Positions 11,788 through 20,994 of a stretch of DNA of 64,000 nucleotides are shown in pieces. A program made the position numbers and the translations under genes. Below the pieces are notes generated by a model. That model saw only the letters and a list, made by a program, of their open reading frames with translations. It ran no database searches and was not told the origin of the DNA. How positions within the stretch are numbered: position 1 is the stretch's first letter; every line of letters starts with the position of its first letter. Origin of the DNA: Xylophilus ampelinus (GTDB lineage Bacteria > Pseudomonadota > Gammaproteobacteria > Burkholderiales > Burkholderiaceae_C); contig NZ_CABFMN010000071.1 of NCBI RefSeq assembly GCF_901875635.1, positions 1-64,000 of the forward strand. The letters are read 5' to 3'.

Positions 11788-13101
11788 ATGGTCCCCCATC
11801 TCGTCACCGCCCTGACCGGCCCGATCAACGAACTCGAGCAGCGCGTGCTCGACGGCATGCCGGCCATCGAGCGCTGGTTCCGCCTCGAATGGATGGAGCA
11901 CACGCCGCCCTTCTATACCTCGGTGGACGTGCGCAACGCCGGCTTCAAACTGGCGCCGGTGGACACGAACTTCTTCCCGCGCGGCTGGAATTTCCTGACG
12001 CCCGAGATGCTGCCGCTGGCCGTGCAGGCCGCCCAGGCGGCGGTCGAAAAGATCTGCCCGGAAGCGCGCAACCTGCTCATCATTCCGGAAAACCAGTCTA
12101 AGAGCACCTTTTACCTCGCCAACGTCGCCCAACTCACGCGCATCTTCCAGATGGCGGGGCTGAACGTGAAGATCGGTTCGATCGATCCGGCCATCAAGTC
12201 GCCCAAGAAGGTGGAGTTGCCGAACGGCGACACGGTGTGCCTGGAGCCGGTGGTGCGCAGCAAGCGGCGCCTCGGCCTGAAGAACTTCGACCCCTGCACC
12301 ATCCTGCTCAACAACGACCTGGCCGCCGGCACGCCCGGCATCCTGGAAGACCTGCACGAGCAGTACCTGCTGCCGCCGCTGCACGCGGGCTGGTCGGTGC
12401 GGCGCAAGAGCAACCATTTCCACAGCTACGAAGAAGTCTCCAAGCGCTTCGGCAAGCTGCTGGGCATCGATCCCTGGCTGATCCAGCCGATCTGGGGCAA
12501 GGTCGACGACGTGGACTTCGCCCGTGCCGAGAACACCGACGCGCTCACGGCCCAGGTCGACGCGGTGCTCGCCAAGGTGCGCCGCAAGTACAAGGAGTAC
12601 GGCATCAACGAGAAGCCCTTCGTCATCGTGAAGGCCGACAACGGCGCCTCGGGCCTGTCGATCACCACGGTGCGCGACGCCAAGGAGATCGAGCCGCTGG
12701 TCGCCCGCACGCGTCAGAAGAAGGGCGCCGACAAGGCCCCGGCGGTGGAGGGCCTGGCCGTGGGCAGCACCGACGTGGTGGTGCAGGAAGGCGTGCTGAC
12801 GCACGAGCGGGTGCACGACGGCGTGGCCGAGCCGGTGGTCTACATGATGGACCGCTACGTGGTGGGCGGTTTCTACCGCGTGCATCCCGACCGCGGCACC
12901 GACGAGAACCTGGCCATGCCCGGCGCGAGCTTCGTGCCTTTGGCCTTCTCGGAAAGTGCGCAGCTGCCGCAGCCGGGCGCCAAGCTGGGCGCCAGTGCGC
13001 CCAACCGCTTCTACATGTACGGCGTGATCGGCCGGCTCGCGATGGTGGCGGCCTCGTACGAGCTGGAGGCGACCAACCCGGAGGCCGAAGTCTACGAATA
13101 G
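11788..13101 (+). CDS. gshA: Glutamate--cysteine ligase (proteobacterial GshA type)
   Basis: First step of glutathione synthesis, ATP-dependent ligation of glutamate gamma-carboxyl to cysteine. 437 residues, the length of the distinct betaproteobacterial glutamate-cysteine ligase family. Start MVPHLVTALTGPINELEQRV at 11788; the frame is open further upstream without coding character. Conserved stretches seen include EWMEHTPPFYTSVDVRNAG, TNFFPRGWNFL, IIPENQSKSTFYL, NEKPFVIVKADNGASG and VVYMMDRYVVGGFYRVH, which look like an ATP-grasp-type nucleotide site in the C-terminal half. It stands alone on the plus strand between proA and kup; gshB is not in the window. Confidence 0.93.
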   Translation: MVPHLVTALTGPINELEQRVLDGMPAIERWFRLEWMEHTPPFYTSVDVRNAGFKLAPVDTNFFPRGWNFLTPEMLPLAVQAAQAAVEKICPEARNLLIIPENQSKSTFYLANVAQLTRIFQMAGLNVKIGSIDPAIKSPKKVELPNGDTVCLEPVVRSKRRLGLKNFDPCTILLNNDLAAGTPGILEDLHEQYLLPPLHAGWSVRRKSNHFHSYEEVSKRFGKLLGIDPWLIQPIWGKVDDVDFARAENTDALTAQVDAVLAKVRRKYKEYGINEKPFVIVKADNGASGLSITTVRDAKEIEPLVARTRQKKGADKAPAVEGLAVGSTDVVVQEGVLTHERVHDGVAEPVVYMMDRYVVGGFYRVHPDRGTDENLAMPGASFVPLAFSESAQLPQPGAKLGASAPNRFYMYGVIGRLAMVAASYELEATNPEAEVYE

Positions 13102-13277
13102 GCGGCGCTGGTAGCGCGGCCGCCGGCGGGCGTCAAGCCTTGCGGCGCCATGCTGCGAGCGCACAATAGCGGGCCCCACAGCAACGGAATTCCAAGGGCG
13201 GAGGGTGAACGGCGGCCGGCGCGGCCCCCGTGACCGGGCGTGCCAGCGGCACGCGGCTTCGCCTGTTCCCCGACCTC

Positions 13278-15146
13278 GTGTCTGCCCCCAAATCGCCCCT
13301 GCCGGCACTGATCCTCGGCGCCATCGGCGTCGTGTACGGCGACATCGGCACCAGCGTGCTGTATGCCGTCAAGGAAGTCTTCGGCCACGGCCACGTTCCT
13401 TTCACGATCGAGAACGTCTACGGCATCCTGTCGATGTTCGTGTGGACGCTGACGGTGATCGTGTCCATCAAGTACGTGGTGCTCGTGTTGCGGGCCGACA
13501 ACGAGGGCGAGGGCGGCCTGGTCGCCATGCTGGCGCTGGCCTCGCGCGCCGTGCACGACCGGCCTCGGCTGCGGCAGGTGCTGCTGGTGGTGGGCATCTT
13601 CGGCACCTCGCTCTTCTACGGCGACGGCGTGATCACGCCGGCCATCTCGGTGCTGTCGGCGGTCGAGGGCCTGGAGGTGGTGTCGCCGCAGTTCCGCCAC
13701 TACGTCATCCCGATCACGCTGGTGGTGCTGTTCGGCCTGTTCGCCGTGCAGAAGCGCGGCACGGCGGGCATCGGCCGCTTCTTCGGGCCGATCACGCTGG
13801 CGTGGTTCCTCGCCATCGCGGTGCTGGGCGTGCATCAGGTGCTCACGCACCCGGAGATCCTCAAGGCCATCAGTCCGCACTACGCGCTCAAGTTCATCTG
13901 GGACAACCCGGGCACCAGCTTCATCATCCTGGGCGCCACGGTGCTGTGCGTGACCGGCGCCGAGGCGCTGTACGCCGACATGGGCCACTTCGGCAAGGGG
14001 CCGATCCGCATCGCGTGGTTCTCGGTCGTGATGCCGGCGCTGATCCTCAACTACTTCGGCCAGGGCGCGCTGCTGCTGGAGAACCCGTCGGCGGTGAAGA
14101 ACCCCTTCTTCATGATGGCCCCGGAGTGGGCGCTGATCCCGCTGGTGCTGCTGGCGACGGCCGCCACGGTGATCGCGTCGCAGGCGCTGATCACCGGTGC
14201 CTTCAGCGTGACGCGCCAGGTGATCCAGCTGGGCTACCTGCCGCGCCTGAACATCGAGCACACGAGCGTGAAGACGGCCGGGCAGATCTACATCCCCTTC
14301 GTGAACTGGGGCCTGTTCGTGGCGATCGTGCTGGCGGTGGTGATGTTCCGCAACTCCAGCAGCCTGGCTGCGGCCTACGGCATCGCCGTGACGACGGACA
14401 TGCTCATCACCACGGTGCTGACCTTCTTCGTGATCCGCTATGCCTGGAAGCTGCCGCTGGCGGTGTGCATCGCGTCGACCTCGCTGTTCTTCGTCGTCGA
14501 CTTCGCCTTCTTCGCCTCGAACCTGCTCAAGCTGCCCGAGGGCGGCTGGTTCCCGCTGCTGATCGGCGGCGCCATCTTCATGATGATGCTGACCTGGAAG
14601 GAAGGGCGGCGCCTGATGGGCGAGGTGCAGCGCGCCGAGGCCATCGACCTGCGCGATTTCCTCGATTCGGTGTTTGTGAGTCCTCCCGTGCGGGTGGAGG
14701 GCACGGCGGTGTTCCTCACGGCCGAGCCGGGCGTGGTGCCCAATGCGCTGCTGCACAACCTCAAGCACAACAAGGTGCTGCACGAGCAGAACCTGTTCGT
14801 CACGGTGCGCAGCCATGAGGTGCCGTGGATCCCGATGAACAAGCGCATCGAGATGGAGCCGCTGGGCCACCACTGCTGGCAGATCATCGTGCACTACGGT
14901 TTCAAGAACGACATCGACCTGCCGCGCGCGCTGGAGCATGCCAAGCTGCGCGGCTGCCAGCTGGAGCCGATGACGACGAGCTACTTCCTCTCGCGCGACG
15001 TCGTCACGCCGACGCTGGGCAGCGGCATGGCACCGTGGCGCGAGAAGCTGTTCGCGCAGATGCACCACAACGCGAGCGGGGCGGCGAACTTCCTGGGGCT
15101 GCCGACGAATGCGGTGGTGGAGCTGGGGTCGAAGGTCGAGATCTGA
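13278..15146 (+). CDS. kup: Low-affinity potassium transporter Kup
   Basis: Inner-membrane K+/H+ symporter of the KUP/HAK/KT family. Counting from GTG 13278 gives 622 residues, matching the classical Kup length; a GTG at 13230 would add 16 residues of low-complexity Arg-rich sequence. Neither start has an obvious Shine-Dalgarno site. About 12 transmembrane segments lie between residues ~12 and 440, followed by a soluble C-terminal domain. Family motifs: [16 protein letters not shown] (Val where most members have Pro), [31 protein letters not shown] and [10 protein letters not shown]. It ends just before a large repeat-filled intergenic region. Confidence 0.95.
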   Translation: MSAPKSPLPALILGAIGVVYGDIGTSVLYAVKEVFGHGHVPFTIENVYGILSMFVWTLTVIVSIKYVVLVLRADNEGEGGLVAMLALASRAVHDRPRLRQVLLVVGIFGTSLFYGDGVITPAISVLSAVEGLEVVSPQFRHYVIPITLVVLFGLFAVQKRGTAGIGRFFGPITLAWFLAIAVLGVHQVLTHPEILKAISPHYALKFIWDNPGTSFIILGATVLCVTGAEALYADMGHFGKGPIRIAWFSVVMPALILNYFGQGALLLENPSAVKNPFFMMAPEWALIPLVLLATAATVIASQALITGAFSVTRQVIQLGYLPRLNIEHTSVKTAGQIYIPFVNWGLFVAIVLAVVMFRNSSSLAAAYGIAVTTDMLITTVLTFFVIRYAWKLPLAVCIASTSLFFVVDFAFFASNLLKLPEGGWFPLLIGGAIFMMMLTWKEGRRLMGEVQRAEAIDLRDFLDSVFVSPPVRVEGTAVFLTAEPGVVPNALLHNLKHNKVLHEQNLFVTVRSHEVPWIPMNKRIEMEPLGHHCWQIIVHYGFKNDIDLPRALEHAKLRGCQLEPMTTSYFLSRDVVTPTLGSGMAPWREKLFAQMHHNASGAANFLGLPTNAVVELGSKVEI

Positions 15147-15170
15147 GCCGCGTCTTCTTGCTCGAATAGA

Positions 15171-15188
15171 TCGTCACGTTTGTGACGA
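15171..15188. repeat. Perfect 7-bp palindrome TCGTCAC/GTGACGA
   Basis: TCGTCAC, four-base spacer, GTGACGA, 25 bp after the kup stop. It lacks a T-tract, so it is not a standard intrinsic terminator. A related GTGACGA occurs near 15948. Confidence 0.6.
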
Positions 15189-15267
15189 GTTTGGCTGTAG
15201 CGCCCGGCTGGCTTGCGCTGGCGGGCGATTGCACTTTTGGGTTTTTGCGCTGTTGATCGGGTCGCTT

Positions 15268-15335
15268 GGACTCTTGGACTCTTGGGCAGGTCGGCAGGTC
15301 TGTAGGTACGTTGGTCGGTTGGTCGGTTGGTCGGT
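15268..15335. repeat. Short tandem repeats (TTGGACTC x2, TTGGTCGG x3)
   Basis: Two copies of TTGGACTC followed, after a CAGGT-rich stretch, by three head-to-tail copies of TTGGTCGG at 15311-15334. Copy number could vary between strains. Confidence 0.7.
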
Positions 15336-15374
15336 ACGAGCGCTGTGGGTCTGAACCCGGCCGGCGGCGCCGGT

Positions 15375-15489
15375 ATGCGTTCTCCGGCGCTGGCTCGCGC
15401 TGACTGTCGTGCGGCACGACGGATGTGCTCGCCTGGAATCGACGTGCCTTGGGCACTGCACGGCGCCGCGAATGGCGCCTGCGCCCGCA
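15375..15489. repeat. Long inverted repeat, left arm
   Basis: From TGCGTTCTCCGGCGCTGGCT to GGCGCCTGCGCCCGCA. The reverse complement of 15721-15834 matches over its full length with near-identity at both ends (TCTCCGGCGCTGGCTCGCGC and GCACGGCGCCGCGAATGGCG) and divergence in the middle. Confidence 0.85.
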
Positions 15490-15555
15490 CACCGGCACCA
15501 CCGGCCTGGACCGGGCGCGCGTTCGGCCGGCATGGGGCGGGCGCGTCCGGTTTGA

Positions 15556-15680
15556 CTCCTCTCCCCCCTGGGGAGAGGTGGGGTGAGGGGCACCCCGGCG
15601 TTGGATGAGGCGCGCCTCATCAATCGCTGCAAGCCCCCACCCCGACCCTCCCCCCAGCGGGGGAGGGAGAGGGGCCCGGA
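15556..15680. repeat. Paired CTCTCCC/GGGAGAG palindromes, copy D1
   Basis: CTCTCCCCCCTGGGGAGAG near 15557-15575 and CCCCCAGCGGGGGAGGGAGA near 15652-15671, in opposite senses and about 85 bp apart. The same paired layout recurs at 29384-29494 and one half at 46108-46141. Confidence 0.75.
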
Positions 15681-15720
15681 GGGGGTGAAGCGCAGCGGTT
15701 CAGGGCGGTGGTCGTGGGCC

Positions 15721-15834
15721 TGCGGGCGCAGGCGCCATTCGCGGCGCCGTGCAGTCCCTCGAGCACGTCGACGGACAGCGAGCACACAGCACGCACGACA
15801 AGCCGGTCAGCGCGAGCCAGCGCCGGAGAACGCA
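15721..15834. repeat. Long inverted repeat, right arm
   Basis: Right arm of the ~115-bp inverted repeat, 231 bp from the left arm. The spacer carries the CTCTCCC palindromes. In RNA the arms could form a very long stem. Confidence 0.85.
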
Positions 15835-16096
15835 GGCCCGCGGCCGCCGCCAGCGCCCCCAGCCGGTCGTGCGGGCCGATCCACAGCAACGACGGAACCA
15901 GCCCGCGTTCATGATCGAAAGCCAAGCCCAGCAAAGAAAGTAACGAACGTGACGATTTCGGCCGCAACGCAGACGCAGCAAGCGCCACAGCCCGATTGCA
16001 CTTTCCAATCTTCCACCTGCACCGACCTTCTCACCACTCACCCAGCCGCAAGCGCCTATCGTCGGCATCTCGACCGCCCCACCCCTTCCGACACCC

Positions 16097-16702
16097 ATGA
16101 CCACTCCCCGTGAACCCGTCGACCTCGCCAAGGCCTACCGCCTGCTCAACCACGGCCCCACCGTGCTGGTGAGCGCCGCCGCCGAGGGCCGCCGCAACCT
16201 CATGGCCGCAGCCTGGGCCATGCCGCTGGACTTCGCGCCGCCCAAGGTGGCGGTGGTGCTCGACAAGGCCACCTACACACGCCGCCTCATCGAGGCCAGC
16301 GGCGAGTTCGCGCTGCAGGTGCCGGTGCGCGCGCAGCTCGACCTGGTCGACGCACTGGGCAACGTCTCGGGCACCGATGAAGAAGCGCTGGGCGGACGCG
16401 ACAAGTTCGATGCTTTCGGCCTCGCCACCTTCGCCGGCAGCGCCACCGGCGCGCCGCTGCTCGAAAGCTGCGTGGCCTGGCTCGAATGCCGGCTGCTGCC
16501 CGAGCCACCGATCCAGCAGCGCTACGACCTGTTCCTCGGCGAAGTGATCGCCGCCCAGGCCGACCCGCGCGTCTTCAGCGCCGGGCGCTGGCACTTCGAC
16601 GGGCATGACGATCTGCGCACGCTGCACCATGTGGCCGGCGGGCACTTCATCGTGGACGGCGAGGCGGTGGACGCCCGGCCGCTCGCACCGCGACCGCGCT
16701 GA
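16097..16702 (+). CDS. Flavin reductase family protein (FMN-binding split barrel)
   Basis: 201 residues. The pattern MTTPREPVDLAKAYRLLNHG, PTVLVSAAAEGRRNLMAAAW and a C-terminal VAGGHFIVDGE fits the flavin reductase/DIM6-NTAB split-barrel family, which binds FMN and supplies reduced flavin or reduces small acceptors. No partner monooxygenase is adjacent. It lies just after the repeat-rich region, with its stop 7 bp from the convergent DUF2127 gene. The specific substrate cannot be inferred. Confidence 0.85.
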   Translation: MTTPREPVDLAKAYRLLNHGPTVLVSAAAEGRRNLMAAAWAMPLDFAPPKVAVVLDKATYTRRLIEASGEFALQVPVRAQLDLVDALGNVSGTDEEALGGRDKFDAFGLATFAGSATGAPLLESCVAWLECRLLPEPPIQQRYDLFLGEVIAAQADPRVFSAGRWHFDGHDDLRTLHHVAGGHFIVDGEAVDARPLAPRPR

Positions 16703-16709
16703 CGGCCCT

Positions 16710-17180
16710 TCAGGCCGGGGCCGCCTCGCCGCTGCGGCGCCGCCGCAGCGCCAGCACCATCACGGCCACCACCGCCAGGTTGGCCACCAGCAGCACGGCA
16801 TGCAGCACATCGGCATGGCGCAGCAGGCCCGTCAGCTCGAAGGGCACGTAGATCGCCCCGCTGGCCGCGCTGAGCCACTCGGCCCAGGCGCGGTTGCGCA
16901 ACAGGCCATAGGCCTCCGCCAGCCTCAGCGTGCCGTAGGCGAAGGCGCCCAGCGCCAGCAGCCCGAGCCGCGAATCCTGCAGGTGTTGCGCGAAGTCGAG
17001 AAACACATGCGGGTAGTGCGCCGCAGGGTTCAGGTGCAGGTGATGCACGAGGCGCACAGCCAGGCCGAGCAGGTCGCCGTGCAACAGCGTCAGCAGGCCC
17101 GAGGCCGCCGCCAGCGCCAGCACGCCCTTGAAGGCCTCGAACAGGGCGACGGTGCGGAGGGCAGCGGTGGGGGTGCGCAT
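16710..17180 (-). CDS. DUF2127 family membrane protein
   Basis: 156 residues with four predicted hydrophobic segments (about 8-30, 70-92, 100-118, 125-145). The N-terminal ALFEAFKGVLALAAASGLL, the HLNPAAHYPHVFLDF segment and the C-terminal short Arg tail are characteristic of DUF2127. Inner-membrane location; function unknown. Convergent with the flavin reductase gene and probably transcribed alone. Confidence 0.8.
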   Translation of the reverse strand: MRTPTAALRTVALFEAFKGVLALAAASGLLTLLHGDLLGLAVRLVHHLHLNPAAHYPHVFLDFAQHLQDSRLGLLALGAFAYGTLRLAEAYGLLRNRAWAEWLSAASGAIYVPFELTGLLRHADVLHAVLLVANLAVVAVMVLALRRRRSGEAAPA

Positions 17181-17277
17181 GGGCGCGATCTTCGCAGGAC
17201 GCGAACGCTTCGCCGGCCAGCCACCTGCCAGGGGACGCGTCGGAGCCCGGGAGTTTTCCGCCGCCCCGCGGAGCCCA

Positions 17278-17901
17278 TCAACTGTGCGGCCAGGCCGCGA
17301 ACGCCGGCAGCGCTTCGGCCTGCGCCGAATGCGCAGCCTGCAGCGGGAAGTCGCCGGGCGCCACCACGCCCGGCAGCAGGGCCTGCGTGAAGTGCCAGAC
17401 CACGGCGATCGTCAGCCCGGCCTGGTCGATCGGCTGGCCACCGGCAGCGGCGGGCAGCGCGGTGCGGCGCATCTCGGCCTCGATCGCCTGCCACGCGGCC
17501 AGCACCTGGCTGTGTACGCGCTCGGTCCAGGGCGCGTGGCGCTTGTCGGCCGGGCGCAGTTCGCGCTCGTAGACGAGTTGCACCGCCTTCTCGCAGGCCG
17601 CGAGGGCCAGGCCGGTGAGCCGCAGCGCCCGCACGCGCTCGGCCGGTGCCGCCGGCCACAGGCTGCGCGCCGGCCCGGCGATCTCCTCGGCGTGCTGCAG
17701 GATCAGGTTCGAATCCATCAGCGCCGTGCCGTCGTCCAGCACCAGCGTGGGCGCCTTGACGACCGGGTTGAAGCGGCGGAATTCGTCGATCTGGCGAAAG
17801 ACCGACACGGGCCGAGACGCGAAGGCCAGCCCCAGCAGTTGCAGCGAGATCGCCGTGCGCCGGACGAAGGGCGAATCCAGCATGCCGATGAGTTGCATCA
17901 T
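17278..17901 (-). CDS. Glutathione S-transferase family protein
   Basis: 207 residues with an N-terminal thioredoxin-like domain (MMQLIGMLDSPFVRRTAISL, then FRRFNPVVKAPTLVLDDGTALMDSN with the cis-Pro and the TSxLIL-like glutathione site as MDSNLILQ) and a helical C-terminal domain. The catalytic region SPFVRR has a Ser as in many bacterial GSTs. ATG at 17901 or the next codon are both possible. It is divergent from a LysR-type regulator across 114 bp, the usual position for the regulator's target promoter. Confidence 0.88.
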   Translation of the reverse strand: MMQLIGMLDSPFVRRTAISLQLLGLAFASRPVSVFRQIDEFRRFNPVVKAPTLVLDDGTALMDSNLILQHAEEIAGPARSLWPAAPAERVRALRLTGLALAACEKAVQLVYERELRPADKRHAPWTERVHSQVLAAWQAIEAEMRRTALPAAAGGQPIDQAGLTIAVVWHFTQALLPGVVAPGDFPLQAAHSAQAEALPAFAAWPHS

Positions 17902-18015
17902 TTCAGTTGCGCTTTCTTTGTCGCATGCGCCGTCGCATGCCAGGATCGCAATCTAGCCCGTGCAGCAGCAGACGACCATCGACTTGTTCTGCCCGGATGC
18001 GTTAGAAATCCTGAC

Positions 18016-18927
18016 ATGACTTCTTCGCCGCCCGACGCCCTCACGCCCACCGACCTGCCGCCTCTGCAGGCACTGCGCTGCTTCGAGGCCGTGGCGCGTT
18101 TGGGCAGCGTCACGCGCGCTGCAGATGCACTGCACGTCACGCACTCCGCGGTCAGCCAGCAGGTGAGGCAACTGGAAGAGCTGCTGGGCCTGTCGCTCTT
18201 CGAGCGCGCAGGGCGCGGGTTGCGCCTGTCCGAGAACGGACGCCTCTACGCCATGCAGGTGCGGGCCGCGCTGCAGGGCATCGGCGAAGCGACGCGCGCG
18301 CTGCGCATCCGCCCGCGCGCCGGGGAACTGGTGGTCGCGGTCGTGCCCTCCTTCGGCTTGCACTGGCTGCTGCCGCGCCTGCCGCAATTCCTCGCCCTGC
18401 ACCCCGAGCACTGCGTGCGCCTGCAGGCCAGCCTGGAGGTGCAGGACCTGCGACAGGGCGCGGCGCACGTCGCCATCCGCATGGGCCAGGGGCCATGGGA
18501 CGGGCTGGCGCAGCACCATCTGTTCGATGACGAGCTGCTCATGGTGGCATCGCCCCATCTGAACGGCGGCGCCCTGCCCCGCACGCCGGCCGAGGTGCTC
18601 GCGTGCACGCGCATCCGCTCGGCCGAACCGTGGGCGCCCTGGTGCCAGGCCGCGGGCCTGCGGGAGCCACCGCCCGCGGGCGGCCTGTGGATCAACGACT
18701 CCAACCTCTCGCTGGAGGCCGCCCGCCTGGGCCTCGGCGTGGCGCTGGAGCGGCGCAGCGTGGCCGATGCGCTGCTGCGCCGCGGCGAGCTGGTGGCGCT
18801 GACCGACATCCGCGTGCCCTATGCGTACCCCTACTGGCTGGTGTGGCCCGAAGGCAGTGCCGGCGCGCAGCGCGAGGACTTCGCGCGCTGGCTCGAGGGC
18901 GCGGTCACGCAGTACCGGGCCGATTAA
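18016..18927 (+). CDS. LysR-family regulator (GcvA-like)
   Basis: 303 residues. N-terminal winged HTH (~18-77): PLQALRCFEAVARLGSVTRA, AADALHVTHSAVSQQVRQLE, GLSLFERAGRGLRLSE. Substrate-binding domain ~95-295 with the GcvA-type features FGLHWLLPRLPQFLALHPE and VAIRMGQGPWDGL. The spacing and wording fit the GcvA/AmpR branch. Divergent from the GST gene, which is its likely target. Its TAA stop overlaps the TAA of the convergent DUF4230 gene by three bases. Effector unknown. Confidence 0.9.
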   Translation: MTSSPPDALTPTDLPPLQALRCFEAVARLGSVTRAADALHVTHSAVSQQVRQLEELLGLSLFERAGRGLRLSENGRLYAMQVRAALQGIGEATRALRIRPRAGELVVAVVPSFGLHWLLPRLPQFLALHPEHCVRLQASLEVQDLRQGAAHVAIRMGQGPWDGLAQHHLFDDELLMVASPHLNGGALPRTPAEVLACTRIRSAEPWAPWCQAAGLREPPPAGGLWINDSNLSLEAARLGLGVALERRSVADALLRRGELVALTDIRVPYAYPYWLVWPEGSAGAQREDFARWLEGAVTQYRAD

Positions 18928-19619
18928 CCGTCGTCGCCCAGACGCACCTCGATGCGCACCGGCGCGCCCGAGGCGCCCAGCTGCTCGCGCATCCACTTCT
19001 GCGCGAACTCGCGGATCGTCTGCTCGGCCATCGGCGCCTGCGCGCGCAGGTACTCGCTGCGCCCGGCGCGGCGCTCGAGCTCCGGGCCGAGGTTGCGCAT
19101 CAGCAGCGCCTGGTTGGCGGCGCCGTCGGGCGCCAGCAGGCCGCCCTTCTCGCTGCGGAATTCGGCCTTGGCGAGGTCGACCGCCGGCGGCAGCAGCGGC
19201 TGCGGCGCAGGCACGCTGAGCACATAGCCGTTGCCGTCCGGTCGCAGCGTCCAGGTCTCGGCCAGCGGGATGCGGTAGGTGTAGTGCACCGGCGCGCGAA
19301 TGGTGCCAAGGCGCTCGCCCAGCAGCCAGCCGCAGTCGCGCCACAGGCAGGTGCGCGAGGAGCGCCAGCCGAACTCCTCCACCTTCACCAGCGTCGACAC
19401 CTCCAGGTGCCCGCCGGGTGTGCGCAGCACCAGCACCCGCGTGGGGTCGAGCCCCGGCACGGCCTGCTCCGAGCGCCCGAGCGGCGCGCGCAGCGGGCCT
19501 AGCCAGGCGAACGTCGCTCCTGCGAGGAGCAGCACGACGACCAGCATCGCCAGCACCCACCTGCCGCGTGCGCCGGTGCGCGCGACCGACGGCGACGATG
19601 GGGAGTCCTGCCCCGGCAT
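18924..19619 (-). CDS. DUF4230-like membrane-anchored protein
   Basis: 231 residues from MPGQDSPSSPSVARTGARGR. One N-terminal transmembrane helix (WVLAMLVVVLLLAGATFAWL, ~21-40), then a ~190-residue domain outside the cytoplasm with STLVKVEEFGWRSSRT, VHYTYRIPLAETWTL and a C-terminal MAEQTIREFAQKWMREQL, resembling DUF4230. Two Cys (TCLWRDCGW) may form a disulfide. It follows the FIST gene by 17 bp on the same strand. Function unknown. Confidence 0.65.
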   Translation of the reverse strand: MPGQDSPSSPSVARTGARGRWVLAMLVVVLLLAGATFAWLGPLRAPLGRSEQAVPGLDPTRVLVLRTPGGHLEVSTLVKVEEFGWRSSRTCLWRDCGWLLGERLGTIRAPVHYTYRIPLAETWTLRPDGNGYVLSVPAPQPLLPPAVDLAKAEFRSEKGGLLAPDGAANQALLMRNLGPELERRAGRSEYLRAQAPMAEQTIREFAQKWMREQLGASGAPVRIEVRLGDDG

Positions 19620-19636
19620 GGCGTCGCCCCTCCGGC

Positions 19637-20923
19637 TCAATCGGTGGTGAACACCGTCAGCACGCCCGTGTAGCCGTAGAGGTGATGCCGCGCGATCTCG
19701 CCGCCGGCGAAGAAGCCGGCCAGCGGCACGTCGCCCAGGGCGTGGCGCAGGATCTGCAGTTCGGCATGGGGGGCGCCGAAATGCGCGCCGCCGCGGCCCA
19801 CGCAGCTCACGTAGATGGCGCCGGCAATGCGCCGTGCCGGGTGCGGCGCGGCCTCGGCCTCGCCGGCGGCCACGGCCTGGGCCACCGCCAGCGTCTGCTC
19901 CTCGGGCTCGAGCTCCTCGCGGATCTCGGCGCAGATGCGCATCAGGTCGGCACGCGCCGCCGTCGCGTTGCGGCGGCACAGGCTCATGCGCATGCCGACC
20001 TCGACCTGGTCGGCGATGGCGATGCCGCGGCGGTTGGGGTCCAGGCCGATGATGTGGCGCACCAGCACGTCGGCGCCCAGGTCACCGGTGCGGCGGCGGC
20101 CGTCGGCCCCGGCCGCCACGAGGCCGACCAGCGTGGCGCGCACCGCGTCGATGGCCTCCTGCGGCTCCTCCAGCGACACCTTCAGCGTGTCGAGCAGCCA
20201 GTCCAGCGCCATCTGCTGGCCGACGCGCAGGATGAGGTTGCCGTCGGCCTCGGTGATCTCGCGCTCGGGCGAGATCGGCTGGCAGCCCTGCGTGACGCGC
20301 GACACCAGCCGCACCTGCGGCCCGAAGGCCACGCCCGACAGGCCGCCGCGGAACACGCCGCTGGCCGCGCCCTGGCCGCGGATGGTGCCGTTGCCGCCGA
20401 TGGCGAACTGCAGTCCGCCGCGGCGGCCCGAGGACAGGCCGCCGAAGAGGTAGCCGGTGTCGGTGCGGCCCGCCACCTCGGCGATCAGCTCGGGCAGCTC
20501 GGGCGTCTCGCCATCGGCATGCACCAGTGCCGTGTGGGCGCGGAAGTGCTGGTTGGGTCCGTTGGCACCGTCGCCGTCGGCCACGGCCAGCGGCGCCACG
20601 CCCGAGAACACGCGGTACTGGTCGGCCGGCAGCGCGCACAGCAGCACGCTGATCGCCGGCTCGTCGACGTACTCGACGTTGTTGGCGACGATGCCCAGGC
20701 CCACGGTGCCCGCCCAGTCGGTGACCTCGGGCAGTTCGGCGCCGAAGTGGTCGAGGATGTCCTGCGCCTCGGCGGCGTAATGGTCGGTGATGTAGAGCAG
20801 GCCCAGCGTGGGCGCCGATTCGTGGTCGGGCAATGCCATCTGCGCGCGCAGTTGCGCGAGCACCAGGCCGGCGGCCATGCGCCATTGCGGATGGGTGGCG
20901 TGGCCGGAGGGGAAGAGCTTCAT
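19637..20923 (-). CDS. FIST N- and C-domain signal-transduction protein
   Basis: 428 residues with the FIST N-terminal domain (~30-220; TLGLLYITDHYAAEAQDILD, GGLSSGRRGG) and FIST C-terminal domain (~240-405; LIGL-type segment HIIGLDPNRRGIAIADQVE, CVGRGGAHFG, GFFAGGEIARHHLYGYTGVL). FIST domains are sensory domains thought to bind small ligands such as amino acids. No signal peptide, kinase or cyclase domain is attached, so it probably acts in the cytoplasm with partners encoded elsewhere. Followed by the DUF4230-like gene in a likely two-gene unit. Confidence 0.88.
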   Translation of the reverse strand: MKLFPSGHATHPQWRMAAGLVLAQLRAQMALPDHESAPTLGLLYITDHYAAEAQDILDHFGAELPEVTDWAGTVGLGIVANNVEYVDEPAISVLLCALPADQYRVFSGVAPLAVADGDGANGPNQHFRAHTALVHADGETPELPELIAEVAGRTDTGYLFGGLSSGRRGGLQFAIGGNGTIRGQGAASGVFRGGLSGVAFGPQVRLVSRVTQGCQPISPEREITEADGNLILRVGQQMALDWLLDTLKVSLEEPQEAIDAVRATLVGLVAAGADGRRRTGDLGADVLVRHIIGLDPNRRGIAIADQVEVGMRMSLCRRNATAARADLMRICAEIREELEPEEQTLAVAQAVAAGEAEAAPHPARRIAGAIYVSCVGRGGAHFGAPHAELQILRHALGDVPLAGFFAGGEIARHHLYGYTGVLTVFTTD

Positions 20924-20994
20924 TCGGACTTTCTCGGGCCGGCGACGGCTGCCGCCGGCGACATCGTGTGAGGCCTGGGGCCTGTGGACGCTCC

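Larger units (their letters stand above)
15147..16096. other. 950-bp gene-poor region of nested repeats
   Basis: No convincing gene. It contains, in order, a TCGTCAC/GTGACGA palindrome (15171-15188), short tandem repeats (15268-15335), the left arm of a long inverted repeat (15375-15489), two CTCTCCC/GGGAGAG palindromes (15556-15680), the right arm (15721-15834), and a TGACGA-containing segment (~15940-16010) resembling the start of the region. Both arms translate in one frame to similar peptides (RSPALARAD...LHGAANGACAR), so remnants of a small duplicated ORF are possible. Confidence 0.7.

Noticed and set aside
15311..15335. CRISPR-like array
   Set aside because: Three 8-bp head-to-tail repeats without spacers; a simple tandem repeat.
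15583..16113. Protein-coding gene across the intergenic repeats
   Set aside because: The frame runs through palindromes (peptides such as SPQRGRERG) and has no ribosome site; only the peptide shared by the inverted arms is worth noting.
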